In this document: piece by piece, positions 35,127-45,796 of the stretch
How positions within the stretch are numbered: the first letter of the stretch is position 1
Layout: every line of letters starts with the position of its first letter
Source: Theobroma cacao
Taxonomy: Eukaryota > Streptophyta > Magnoliopsida > Malvales > Malvaceae
Reading direction: 5' to 3'
DNA: 64,000 nt
Assembly: GCF_000208745.1 (NCBI RefSeq)
Contig: NC_030857.1
Location: 18,764,853 to 18,828,852, forward strand
Made by a program: the position numbers and the translations under genes
The notes under the pieces: model-generated
Database searches by the model: none
The model's input: only the letters and a program-made list of their open reading frames with translations
What the model was told of the DNA's origin: nothing

Positions 35127-36050
35127 TGTTTGGTTTGGCTTTTGCTTTTAAGAGGTAGATAAGATCAAAGGGCATGTTGAACAGGTACTTAATAACCAAT
35201 TCAACCCCCCTTCATTGCACTAACATGGTTGCAGAAAACAAAGAGTCACATTCATGCCTATAAATAAAGGGAACCATTAACCATTTGAATCAAATTCAAT
35301 TATCTTAATCAATCTCAGATAATTGAAAAGTGACCTCCAGAGATCCAAGAGTCGAGAAGGGGAAATAGGCAGCCTCCGAAGATGAGGAGGTGCCTTTGAG
35401 TTTGAGGGACTAGTTGCACATATTCCAGCAGAAAAACTAATCTAAAGCACAAAATGTCTCTCTGAAAGTGGATGGAACTTGTATGCAAGAGCAAACTGAA
35501 CAGTCTGATTAAGGAATGAAAAGTAAGATACACAAGATGTCCATATAGAAGAGAAAACCTTCAAGTCCAATGGTGGGGCTGGTGGAACTAATTGGGGAAC
35601 AATGGAGGTCCAAAACAATTGAACATGGGACTTGAAGGTATTCTCTTCCATATGGACATATTGTGTATCATACTTTTCATTCCCCAACCAGATAGTTCAC
35701 TTTGCTCTTTAATACAAGTTCCATCCACTTTCAGAGCAGCTATCGATATATTCATAAGCTATCGATACTCAGGCAAGTCCAGAACAACTGGACGTTTATT
35801 GAAATAGAATGATGGGAAGAAGATGAAGAAGAAGCTGTTGGAAGTGAGGAGAAAGTGCTGGAAAAAATTTGATATTTGTATAGTTCACTACAGTTCCCCT
35901 TGTGTAAAAAAATGCCATTGCATAGTTGGATCATAAAATTCCAGTTAGAGTACTTAGCCCATTTGTTGGATCATCAAATTCATTGTACTCCTTCATAATT
36001 TTTTTTCTTTGTAAACGATTAAATAAAGGTCGAAATATTTAATTTAATAA
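35127..36050 (+). repeat. Internally deleted copy of the MULE interior
   Basis: 35127-35431 matches 26738-27070 (TATA box and start of the small ORF, here with ATG changed to GTG at 35330). About 35505-36050 matches 31415-31860 (3' flank of the transposase). The 4 kb between those points is missing and replaced by an inverted duplication. The whole lies between the directly repeated arrays M2 and M3. Confidence 0.8.
35461..35738. repeat. Imperfect hairpin, ~108-base arms
   Basis: The left arm starts tctgaaagtggatggaactt (about 35460) and the right arm ends with its reverse complement (about 35737). The arms stay similar to a central spacer of about 60 bases near 35570-35630. The arm sequence derives from the region matching 31415-31480. 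A transcript would fold into a long stem. Confidence 0.85.
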
Positions 36051-36690
36051 TATTTAGTAACGCGAATAGGTGAGTAACGAGATGCGAGCGCAACTAGTCA
36101 TGCGATTCAATAATTATTAGTAACGCCACTCCATATATACAACTCACGCAACTCCATATCAAATGGTAACGTAATTCCATAATATCCAGTCACGCGACTC
36201 CTTTTCTCTACTCACGTGATTTTATAATACATACTCACGCCATTCGATAACAACTAGTAACGCCACTCCACATATTACTCACGCAAGTCAATATAAACTA
36301 GTGACACGATATTGGAAAAAAGTCATGTCACGCGCTTCCATATTAAGTAGTAACGCCATTCCATATTTACTACCAACGGGAGTCAATATCAAATACTCAC
36401 GCGACTCTAAATCTTAACGGTTGACGAGATCCATATTTACTGCTGACATGACTCCAAGTGGATTAGTGATGAGATTCCACATTAACAACTGATGTGATTA
36501 AAAATTTATTACTCGCGTGACTCCATAACAAATACTCCCGCGAATCAATATCAAATGGTGACGCGATTCCATCCACACCATTCACGCAATTGAATAGCAA
36601 CTGCTTACCACCTTACGTCACGCAATGCAATTCAACATGTCATATAGGCTATAAAGTAAAAACGCGAAGGGGGGTTGGCATATGCAATTG
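36050..36690 (-). repeat. CGTGA motif array M3 (TCACG on + strand)
   Basis: Direct duplicate of array M2, about 1.5 kb downstream. Same unit order with scattered base changes and small insertions. It ends at the shared phrase gttggcatatgcaa, matching gttagcatatgcaa at the end of M2. Confidence 0.9.
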
Positions 36691-36925
36691 AATGAATGCT
36701 GTCATGTAAATTGTGTAAAATACTAACAGACTTTACGGTATGAATAAGAAAAAAACAATGTTGTTCTTATTGGACCCGTATACTTATCACATGAATGAAT
36801 ACAAAGAATAATATGTAAATGATACAACAAAGAATAATATGGAAATGATACAAAATAATGTTAATGTTAATTACAGAATGAATAGGAATAAACAAATTAA
36901 AAAATTTAACAACTTAAGCTATTGG
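36691..36925. other. AT-rich spacer
   Basis: Nothing recognisable, apart from a short duplicated phrase (caaagaataatatg). Confidence 0.5.
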
Positions 36926-37744
36926 CAAAAATCTCAAGGGTAAACTTTGTTCGAATGCCCTCTATGGCGTTTGCCTTCAGCGTCTGATCATCTGAGCTAA
37001 TCAATGACTGCAACGCGGCTATAACCCAATCCCCGCAATAGTGCGAATCTTTCTATATCGGGGTCTTCTCATTTAACTTATATTTCATCCGCGACAAAGG
37101 TTGCTTTTGACGGTGCGAACTGACAAGGTACCCCGCTTGGTGGCATATAATGGGAAACAATGATGTTAGTGGACTCATCTGCTTATCACGTAAGCCAAAA
37201 TTCAGTGCATCATTTTGACCGTATGATGAGTCCACTAACATCATAGTCTATTTCACCAAGTTATCGTGCACTCCCACCCAGTGGCAGTAAAAAATGCACG
37301 GTACGAGAATTGCGTCAACCTCATGCCATGGCAAACCTCACAGAGGTCTCCCACCCCTAGCATACTCAAGCAGCTCATCTGGCATAACTGCCTCACTTGG
37401 CTTGAATGTTTTCTCGGTGGGCGAAGGCCGCATTTCTTCGCTCAGTTGGAGCAAAATAATTTGTCAATTACGTTATGCACAATAGTTAGATGCAATAAAG
37501 TAACCCTAAACCCCATACATTTGAATAATTACAACTCAGTAAAATATAATATACTTACATAGAATGTGGTGTCAATGATCAATATTTTCTACTTGTAGTG
37601 TTGTGGATGGTGCTCACGCACCCACTTACATAACACACTGATGCATGCATCAATCTGTTGGATGTCCATCAACTTTGTTGGCATCTCCAATCGCCAAAAA
37701 AAATCAAGGCCTTCCTGCCCTTTGATGCCTAGAATGTTAACCCT
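36926..37744 (-). pseudogene. Ulp1-type (C48) cysteine peptidase domain, decayed
   Basis: Minus-strand C-terminal part of a transposon-borne SUMO-protease-like gene. One exon is framed by acceptor aaatttgcag (before 37744) and donor at|gtaagt (37559/37558). After an intron whose acceptor I could not fix, the catalytic exon follows (about 37460-36930). The expected triad order is visible: His in C-H-W-V (about 37266-37290), Asp in L-V-D-S-S (about 37225-37240), Cys in H-Y-C-G (about 37033-37046). In-frame stops occur at about 37600, 37348, 37246 and 37057. The last lies six codons before the catalytic Cys, where the family has its oxyanion-hole Gln. Such peptidases are known in plant MULEs, and their role in transposition is not settled. 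This copy is dead. Confidence 0.75.
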
Positions 37745-38836
37745 GCAAATTTAAAATAGAGTTATATTAAAATTATACTATTGCGGACTGTTTAATAAAT
37801 ATCCTAGAACCGTTAACCCTAATATGGTTTACTGTTTTCATTTTACCTTGCTTCGTTGTTTTTCAAGAAGGACTCATATCTGTCCTTCGAATCGTCTTTC
37901 GCTTTACGCTGGATTAATACCGGGTTAACGTACGAGCTTCGAAGGTATTTGCTGGCCAATATCACACGTGCATCTTCGGGCTTAGGTAGAGGTGGAGCCT
38001 CAGCAGAAGGTCTGATCTCACCATGCAGGGAGGCCTCTGTTGGAGTTGGGACAGGAGCAGGACGAGCGAAAGTTATAGTTCCACTACTTGCAAGATGAGG
38101 TACCTCTTCGACCTCAGACGGAGGAGGTGGAGCCTCAAGAGAAGGTGTGGGCTGAGAATGCTGGGCAAGATCATGTTCAATCGGGCTATCGGGAGGTGAG
38201 ATTCGAATCTAAACGATCAAAAAAATCAAACACATTAGAACAGTGTATACATCATACATGTCATAACCACGCGATGAAAAACATAAAACCTCATACCTCC
38301 AAATGGTCGATTAGTCGACCGACAATCTAATCCTCCAGCCTTTGTAGTGAGTGCTGAATATGCGCATGCAGTGACTGCGTCTGCATCTGCATCATCCGCT
38401 GGATCTCCAACTGCATTGATTGTTGGATCTCCAACTGCATTGACTACATCTGCATCTGCATCGCCAACTGGATCTCTAATTGCATTGACTACATCTACAT
38501 TTGCATCACCAGCTGGATCTCCAACTGCATTGACTGCATCTGCATCTATATTCATCTGCAAGGATTGGAGGTCTTTCTTCCACTGTGTTCTCATCTTTTG
38601 TAGCTCTCCCTTAATGTTCTAGTCATTTACGAAAGTAGCGCCCGATTGAGTGGCTCAGCATGAGGGGCAGCACCCGAAGTAGGAGGAGGGGCAGTAGTAG
38701 AAGCAAGAGGATCAGCAGTAGGAGTAGCAGCAAGAGATGCACCATGAAGAGCTGCACCAGGAGAATGAGGTGCCACAGCAGCACCTCGTTCGAAATAGAC
38801 CTCCTCGTCCTTAGTGCGTCTCAGCTTAACTGCTCG
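37745..38836 (-). pseudogene. Linker region of the DUF1985-C48 gene, with Gln/Met-rich repeats
   Basis: On the minus strand the frame after the stop near 38837 stays low in complexity. Between about 38545 and 38360 a ~54-base minisatellite encodes repeated M-Q-S-M-Q-L-E-I-Q-type units, a likely coiled coil, with several stops. The remainder (37745-38330) is presumably intron plus poorly conserved linker. Exon limits were not resolved. Confidence 0.45.
38360..38560. repeat. Minisatellite, ~54-57 base unit
   Basis: About four diverged units around the phrase ggatctccaactgcattgac and catctgcatctgcatc. Confidence 0.8.
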
Positions 38837-40110
38837 TCATTCTGGACTTTTCCCTTTGCGGTTCATTATTTTCCTCCTTTGCTGCGGACTGAATTCTAGC
38901 CAACCCTCCAACTTCCATAATGGAATGTATTGTTGCCCCTCGGAGATATTGACCTCAATGTCCGCCCAGTATGCGGTCAACATCTCTTCTGCCATTGGCT
39001 CTAACGTCCTCACTGCCCACAACTGCACCAAAACATACATTGCCATTAGGTATAACCCTTGCTACCCTATGACAATCAAAATAAAAATTAATAAATTAAA
39101 AAAATATGGTTTTTTTACTCACCTTGCCCTTTCTCTCCAAACTTGCAATATTGGCATGGAAGCCTGAAGGCCTCTCGTCACATTACCATTTAAGCATTCT
39201 TGGCCAAACCTGTCGGGACTGCCGCTGCCTTCTGAACAAGATTCTGATTTCAGATATTGCTTCCAATGCCCAAAACTACACATCAATTGCATAACATTTT
39301 TACTCACTTCATAAATTCTGATGCGAAAAGAATAATGATAATGATAAACATTAGGTTATGGCAGACTACTTGAAATGCCCATATGAATCCGTAGAGGTGG
39401 TAGTGCTTCTTCTTTGCTTCACCCGCAGTAGGAGGTTTGAAACCCCTTAGTAGGTAATCCACGGTCAGACTCCACACATATGTGCCCCATGGGAATGCAT
39501 TCCACTCGTCGATGTTCTCGACCAGCGACAATAACCATGGAACTACAAATCGTCTGTAGTCTTGACCGAATAAAACATTCATCGCGATCAAGATGAGGGC
39601 CATCTTGCTCGCATCTCCCTTCTGTTAAAACTGCCCTCCCTTCAATGTATCTAAAACTTGTTGGATCTTCACCTCCTTCCCTGGTCCCCAATATCTTAGG
39701 TGAATTCCTCCAAGAAGGGCCTCGTACCGACTGACAATGAGGGCAGGTAAAGGACCAAACTTCAGTCCTGTGACCAGATAGAACTTCCTCTTAGAAAAGC
39801 GGGCCTTCATTTTCCCTATTGCGAACCATAACTCTACCTCCGTGGCATTAGGTTTGTTGATTCTGCGCAGCATTAGATTGTGCACTAGATTGGCACAGAA
39901 TAAACCCTTGTCTGCTTCGACATCTATCATGTGCCCGAAGCATGTTCTCTTAAAGTTTTCCAGCTCGTTCACTTGACACAGCATCTCACGTATCACGTGC
40001 AGATGCGACCACTTACAGTGGATGTTAATACCCGTATTGAACCCCCACCGATGCCTCGGCACACAAAGCAAGGACTCCACGTTTTCCTGCTCTGTTTCTG
40101 TGCTGGCCAT
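38837..40110 (-). pseudogene. DUF1985-type N-terminal region of the C48 peptidase gene
   Basis: Begins at ATG 40108-40110, directly after a good acceptor (tttatgttacag). The first exon (40110-39370) carries the DUF1985 pattern: C-F-G-H-M-I-D-V, L-F-C-A-N-L-V-H-N-L-M-L-R-R, Y-L-V-T-G-L-K-F-G, then after a TAA (39625-39627) A-L-I-L-I-A-M-N-V-L-F-G-Q-D and W-N-A-F-P-W-G. GT-AG introns at 39369-39276 (94 bases) and 39122-39023 (100 bases) join exons 39275-39123 (with stops near 39190) and 39022-38837. DUF1985 is known mainly as the N-terminal partner of Ulp1-like peptidases in plant transposons. That fits the catalytic domain downstream on the same strand. Confidence 0.75.
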
Positions 40111-40183
40111 CTGTAACATAAAACAGATAACATTCCCATTTTAGTCATGTCAATACCATTATTGTAGATTAATAAAAAAATTA

Positions 40184-40263
40184 GAGGAATTTTTGAAAAA
40201 TGACCCTCCTCATAAGCTCTCTCAAAAAATAACCCTAACAATATTTTTTACTGTTTTTAGACA
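40184..40263 (+). repeat. Third copy of the MULE terminal repeat, left-end orientation
   Basis: gaggaatttttgaaaaatgacc ... ctgtttttagaca. It is 80 bases and aligns with the 81-base left terminal repeat from its outer base to the same inner phrase. Its 9-base left flank (aaaaaatta) does not match the flank of the right end at 41355-41363. Confidence 0.75.
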
Positions 40264-40399
40264 TCCTTGAAACAGAATAATTAATCCAAGTGTGGAGCAT
40301 GGATTATTAAGTAAATCAACATATACACATTAAAAGCATTACAGTTGACCCAAAATAATACAGAATGAACCCATGCAGATAAATTTCATGCAGTTATGA

Positions 40400-40770
40400 C
40401 ACTCGTGCAATTTCCTACAACAGTAGTCACGCAATGCCTAATCAATTAGTCACGCAATTATTAACATTAAATAACGCAATGATTTATAAACAAGTCACGC
40501 AATTCTAAGAACAACTAATCGAGTCACGCACACATTAAGTAACGCCATTCCTGAACAATATTGACACAATAACATAGAAACCAGTCACGCAACGACCTAT
40601 CAATCAGTCACGCTAAGTTAAACCCTTTTTCAATCACGCAACCCCAACATGACCCCATGCCAAAATCCACTCACGCAAAAGGTTCCAACCACCTAAGCAC
40701 GCCCTCACTCATGCAACATCTAAACCCTCAACCGAATTCCTAACACATACATATCAACCATTCACGCATG
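40400..40770 (-). repeat. CGTGA motif array R (TCACG on + strand)
   Basis: A dozen or more units such as agtcacgcaatgcctaatc and cagtcacgcaacgacc, with spacing near 20-25 bases. Orientation is inverse to the left-end arrays. Confidence 0.85.
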
Positions 40771-40974
40771 GCCGGTCACCTTTCTACCCCTAAACACCAA
40801 CAATACCACCTTCATGTTTATATTTAAAAATGTCAAACAACAAAAATATCAATATGAACGTGCAACATGTATAGGTTTATGCTCAAAAACCTTAACCCTA
40901 AACACGAACAATAACCATTCTCTCAAAAACCTCCACATGGTTCAAAATAAAATAAATAAATTCATAAAAAAATA

Positions 40975-41172
40975 TTATACCTTTCTCAGAGTAATGTCAA
41001 CTTCCTCACATTGCTCAATATGTGAACTACCTTTGTGCGAATAATAACCACTCCAAAAGGCTCCTACCACTGCCAAAATGCTCGGAGGTTGAACTGTCAA
41101 TGAATGCTTTTGCAGACTTGCTTCTGAGGATATGTACGGTCTCTTGATGAAAATCGAAGAGTTGTGGTCCAC
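40975..41172 (-). CDS. Possible first exon near the MULE right end
   Basis: Open frame from ATG at 41172 (M-D-H-N-S-S...). It ends at a donor-like aaag|gtataat (about 40982), which could splice to the acceptor before 40110. I recognise no domain. The alternative is a chance frame with the gene starting at 40110. Its place just inside the right terminal repeat is where MULE genes commonly begin. Confidence 0.3.
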   Translation of the reverse strand: MDHNSSIFIKRPYISSEASLQKHSLTVQPPSILAVVGAFWSGYYSHKGSSHIEQCEEVDITLRKV

Positions 41173-41273
41173 ATAAAGGACATACTTGACCCGTTAATAG
41201 GTTTCGGGTTAAGGCGCGGAGCCTAGCTAATGGGTCGGTTTCATTAAGGACAATTTTATCTTTTTTTTTTCTC

Positions 41274-41354
41274 TTGGCTAAAAACAGTTAAAATTATAAA
41301 GAGGACCATTCTCAAAAACGCCTTATCCCTGAGGCCCATTTATGAAAAGCACTC
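41274..41354 (-). repeat. MULE right terminal inverted repeat
   Basis: Reverse complement starts gagtgcttttcataaatgg and ends gtttttagccaa. It is 81 bases, exactly the length of the left repeat. Confidence 0.8.
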
Positions 41355-41363
41355 TTTATATAA

Positions 41364-42110
41364 TATGAACGATAACTATTTTCTTTTCTTGAAATAATTT
41401 AATTAATCAATAAAAATTATCTATTTATTCTTTCTACTCATGTAGAATGAATGTGTCTATATATATGATAATATAAAATTAATTATAAGCTGGATAACAT
41501 TAATATTGGAACCTAAACCTATATCCTCCACCTAATCTGCTAATTCCTATATGCTTCCAAGATAATTTTCAAAATACTGAAGTGAAACTTTGAATAATTC
41601 TGCATAGCCTAGAAGGTGATGGTGTTTTTGTTGCACGCCAAATGCATAGCATGTGCACAACTAAAATTAATACTCACTATTATTTGTTTTTGGTATATAT
41701 TTATATATGTATGTATGAAAATTTTAAGGCTAAAAATGAAGATTTAAATCTCATATCTCAATTCTCTAGATCATATAATAATTATTAATCTAAGCTTGAA
41801 TTATGCGCATAGTTGAAATATGATAAAGCAAGAAATTTTTTTTTTCTTTCTTTGACAATTGGGTACTTTTTTTTCACCCATTGACGAAGGGTAGGCAGGG
41901 GGCATTTGCTGCTTGTGTTGATTACTTAATACAAGAAAAATTCCCAATATCTTATAAAATACTATTAAATTTGAAATTATGTTAAAAAATTGAATATTTA
42001 AAGCATAATATAAAAAAATAGTTTAAATATTCAGGAAAATTCAAATAAGTGTTTATTCTTTTACTGTATTTATTTAAGCTCTTATTTTTTTGAGTCACAT
42101 AAGCTTTTAT
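41364..42110. other. AT-rich intergenic DNA
   Basis: No gene or element is recognised. Confidence 0.5.
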
Positions 42111-42345
42111 AACTAATGGTTGATTAATTATTATTAGTCAAAATGTCACTTGTTGTTCAATGCCATGTAGTGCTGATATGATATGCTGATAGGTTATAAT
42201 GGATGATAATGTGACATATTAATGTGGCATAATAGTATGGTTATAAAATGATATTTTTCACCGTCCACGTCAACGTTAGGTAACATAAAAAATGATAAGG
42301 GATATTTTGATTAATGGTAATTAATCAACCTTTAGTAATAAGGAT
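42111..42345. mobile_element. Foldback MITE-like element
   Basis: ggttgattaattattattag (about 42117) pairs with the reverse complement of the stretch around 42305-42335, about 35-40 bases with few mismatches, around ~160 bases rich in atgtgaca-like phrases. Non-coding. Confidence 0.6.
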
Positions 42346-43149
42346 CTGTTTCATAAAAAAAAATATAAATATTTAATTGAACGTAATAAGAGAATTAAAA
42401 TTTATTTAAATTATCTTAAATAGTTTACGAATTTTTCAAGTACTATACTAATTTTTAAATATCAATGTATCAACTTTAAGAGGAATATAAAGATTTGGTC
42501 GAAGTTAGTATTGAGAAATGAACACTTGAAAGTGGGATTTGATATCGGACTTTTCATTAATATAACCAAGGAAAACTCTTTCATCCATTATTCTAACAAA
42601 GAATTCAAAGTTCCGAAGGTGAACGGGACACTGCTAATGATCTCAGCTTTCCACAGTAGAATCGGAAAAACTTTCACTCCAAAATTCTATATGGATGCGG
42701 CTGCTTTTCCTTGTGGCATTGATGCAAAGTAATAATTACATCTTATGAAAGAGTAGTGTCCCAAGAAATGGTCCTTCATTTGAAGCTTCCTTAACACAAA
42801 AATTTTGTTACTGCACTTTAAGTTTCTTAAAAGCAAAATGCCCTCTTAGGTGGAATACACGCTTTACCATTTTTTCCCCCTCTGATGGAGACCATTTAAC
42901 ATAAAGAATAACATTAGTGTTGCAATCAATATGATGAAGTTTTTATTATTTTGAAGTTATCAAGTACACTAAAATTTTTATAAATTAATACTTTTGGAGT
43001 TATGAAAATTTATTATGTAATCGATAAATTATTAATTTATTAATTTGTATATTAATTAATAAAAATTAATTTATTAACATATTTTTATTTTTTTGAAGCA
43101 TTTAACTTAATACATGTACGGTGTATTGTGATTATACGAATATTACTTA
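42346..43149. other. Intergenic DNA with one unrecognised frame
   Basis: A 73-residue + frame at 42511-42732 is less AT-rich than its surroundings and could be a decayed gene fragment. I do not recognise it. The rest is AT-rich. Confidence 0.3.
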
Positions 43150-43440
43150 ATTATCGAAATACGAATTATCATTATTCGTGATGAGCAAATTATTGAGAAT
43201 ATAATGAAAAATGACAAAAAAGATGAAGTTGAAGACGATAGTTTTGTACTTGAGTTTGTCTCGCACAAAGATACACTCAAAGCAACAATCACATTGCATA
43301 ATTTTCTCTTGCAATACGAGAACACTATACCAGAGCTTCTTAATGCACTAAGAAAAGTTAGAGATGATGTCTAAAAAGATATCAGTTTCAATAAGAAACG
43401 AGTAACATTGGAATTATATTTTACAAAGGTCTTCCAAGTG
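43150..43440 (+). pseudogene. Fragment like the C-terminus of a pogo/Tigger-type DDE transposase
   Basis: A broken + frame ends with an acidic stretch, then V-S-H-K-D-T-L-K-A, a helix with F-L-L-Q-Y, L-L-N-A-L-R-K-V-R-D, a TAA at about 43371, and L-E-L-Y-F-T-K-V. This order matches the C-terminal tail I know from plant Tigger/jerky-like transposase-derived proteins. No DDE domain is present upstream, so only a fragment remains. The assignment is from memory of the pattern. Confidence 0.4.
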
Positions 43441-45796
43441 AGTCATGCATATATATAGTTTTAATATATAAGGAGGTTATTAACTTATATGTCAAGTGAG
43501 ACCTATGTGTTTTTTTAAAAATATATTATCGTATAAATTTATGGTATTATTAATTTACTATATTGATCCCAAGTTGATACTGATTTAAAATATTATTTAA
43601 TCGAAGTTATTAATTTATCGAGTATTAATTTATAGAGATTTTGTTATACTCCTTACTATTACCTCAAGTTAAAATGTCTTGTCATCTTTGAATTTTAAGG
43701 TCAGATTTTCATAACATTACCACCCTTAATTATGTTGAAAAAGTTATTGTCATAAGTATATGAGAAATTATTATTAGAAGTCGAAAATGTTAAGAAGTCA
43801 AAATTTTTTCAAAAGCGTTCTGATTAGAGACAAATGATTAATATTTTTAAATTTATTGTGAGTGTCAGATCACTTCGTATAGTTGTTTTCCGGACTAAAT
43901 ACCTTATTTCGATTAATAATACAGGATAATCAATTGTTTCCAGTATAAAAACGTTTACTAATGAAGACTAAAAGGTGCAGTCGCCATAACACCAGCTTCA
44001 GCAATTCCACTAAAAATGGTGTGAGAGCGAGAGGATTAGAATAAATGAAGTGCCTTAGTGATGTGAATTGCCTCAGGTATGAGCTTCTATTGGACGTTGG
44101 AAGCAAGGATGTTTGCTAGGTTGTCCAGTTCTGCTTTTCAGATATGTGGGGCTGCTGCATTGGCTTGAGCATTCCAGGATCATGATTCTTTGTTCCATGG
44201 CATGGGTGCAAAGTAATTCCTAGGCTTATAGGAGCATAATATGCAAACCCTAGATCTAGCTAGCTACCTATGCTGAGATGACAAGCACATGGCACAACTA
44301 TAGGTTTGGTAAAATGATATACTAACTAATCAATACAAAAAGTATTTTGCATAATTTGTTCCATGAAATTTGGAGCTTATTATTTACAAAATAGGAAAGC
44401 AAAGGAGGTTATATAAGTATGATCCATCTAATTTGATAATAATAACAACAATTGCACATACAACACATAGAAAAACATATAGAGATATTTTTGTTATATT
44501 TTTATTATATTTTTGTTTTCAAATTTTAATAAAGATTAGAATTGAAACTTTTATCTCAATTTCCATGAAAGTATAAAAATAAAAAAACATATAGAGATAG
44601 AAAGAGTTAGAAATTAACAAGGATTTAAATGAGACTCATAAAGACAAAGATCCGAATAACTATCATTTGGTACAAGTTTATGTAAATGAAGTATTTATTT
44701 TTAGTACATATGTTGCACTTGTTGTCTAGCTCTCATATTGCATAAATTTTATAAAACTATAAACCTTAAGATTCACATATTTTATGATTTTAAATTCGAA
44801 ATTAAAGAAAGAATATATAAATAAACAAAGTTACTGCAACTTATCCTTTCACTTAATAAGAATTGCATTTGATATGGGCTTCAAATGACACTCGATGATT
44901 TGAGCATTTAGGCCAATAATTAATGTATAATCTCCTCACTTAAATTTAAAAAGAAAAAAATTATTAAAATGGCCCCCTCAAGGTGAACTTTATTTCAAAC
45001 TTTGGTTGCAAGCCAACATTTCACGAGGATCCAAAAGATTAACTTGTTTACTGAACATCTAATATTTTCCTTTACTTTGAACTGTAATTGATTCCATTAA
45101 GCCCTGCATGTGAGACAAAAGACAATAGTGGCTGCCCCTAGGCCATGCACAAAATTTATAAGGCCATTTCAACTTTCAAATTAATAATTCTTTTGGGTAA
45201 AAAGGCTCCGACGCATTCTATTTGTCTTCGGCATCAAGATTAAGAAAAAAAGGGGAAAAAGATATGGGCTATGATATTAGCAGGCACACCAATTAATGGA
45301 AAACACATGAAAGAGATAGCATGGTCCTGTCGCTATGCCTTAGCATTTTGACTAAACTATTCTGGTTTTAACGAGTTTATTAATTGTCTATTAGTATAAT
45401 GGATTATTTTGTGATAAGATTTTTCTGATCAATTTTTTTAGGCCTTTAAATCTCGACAATGAGGATAAAGTTTGTCTCTTTGGCTCTTTTCAATGCACTA
45501 ATCCTCTGAGCCCACTAAATATGTTTTAAGATGTGCTTTTCAGATTGGTTTAGCATAAGTTCCTTTCTATACCTAACTCTAATTTATTAACTTTTCAGAA
45601 AATGGAAAATGAGGTTCCTTTCTTTAGTGGACATTATACTTACAACCTTTTGGAAATATACATAATGGACAACATATTCATAACATCATATAGAAAGCAA
45701 TTCATTGTCGAAAGAGTCACATCCTTAAGCACAATTCATGATTGATCTTGGTCTTTATTAACAATACATGTTTTCATGGCACATGCTTATATATAT
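43441..45796. other. Intergenic DNA, no gene seen
   Basis: AT-rich sequence with short frames only. No RNA gene or clear transposon termini. Confidence 0.5.

Larger units (their letters stand above)
40111..40974. other. Probable intron holding an extra MULE end and array R
   Basis: Lies between the DUF1985 exon and a possible upstream exon. It contains a third copy of the MULE terminal repeat and a CGTGA array, both listed separately. Confidence 0.4.
25739..41354 (+). mobile_element. Large Mutator-like element (MULE), about 15.6 kb
   Basis: Both ends carry an 81-base imperfect inverted repeat that aligns without gaps from the outer base to the phrase gtttttagccaa. The flanks carry the 9-base direct repeat tttatataa (25730-25738 and 41355-41363). 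Nine bases is the classic Mutator duplication length, although this 9-mer is all A/T and could arise by chance. Inside are a MURA-type transposase, a 'plant transposon protein' gene, a DUF1985/C48 peptidase gene on the other strand and six arrays of a CGTGA motif. Known plant MULEs include families carrying Ulp1-like peptidases. All coding parts are broken, so this copy cannot be autonomous. Confidence 0.75.
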
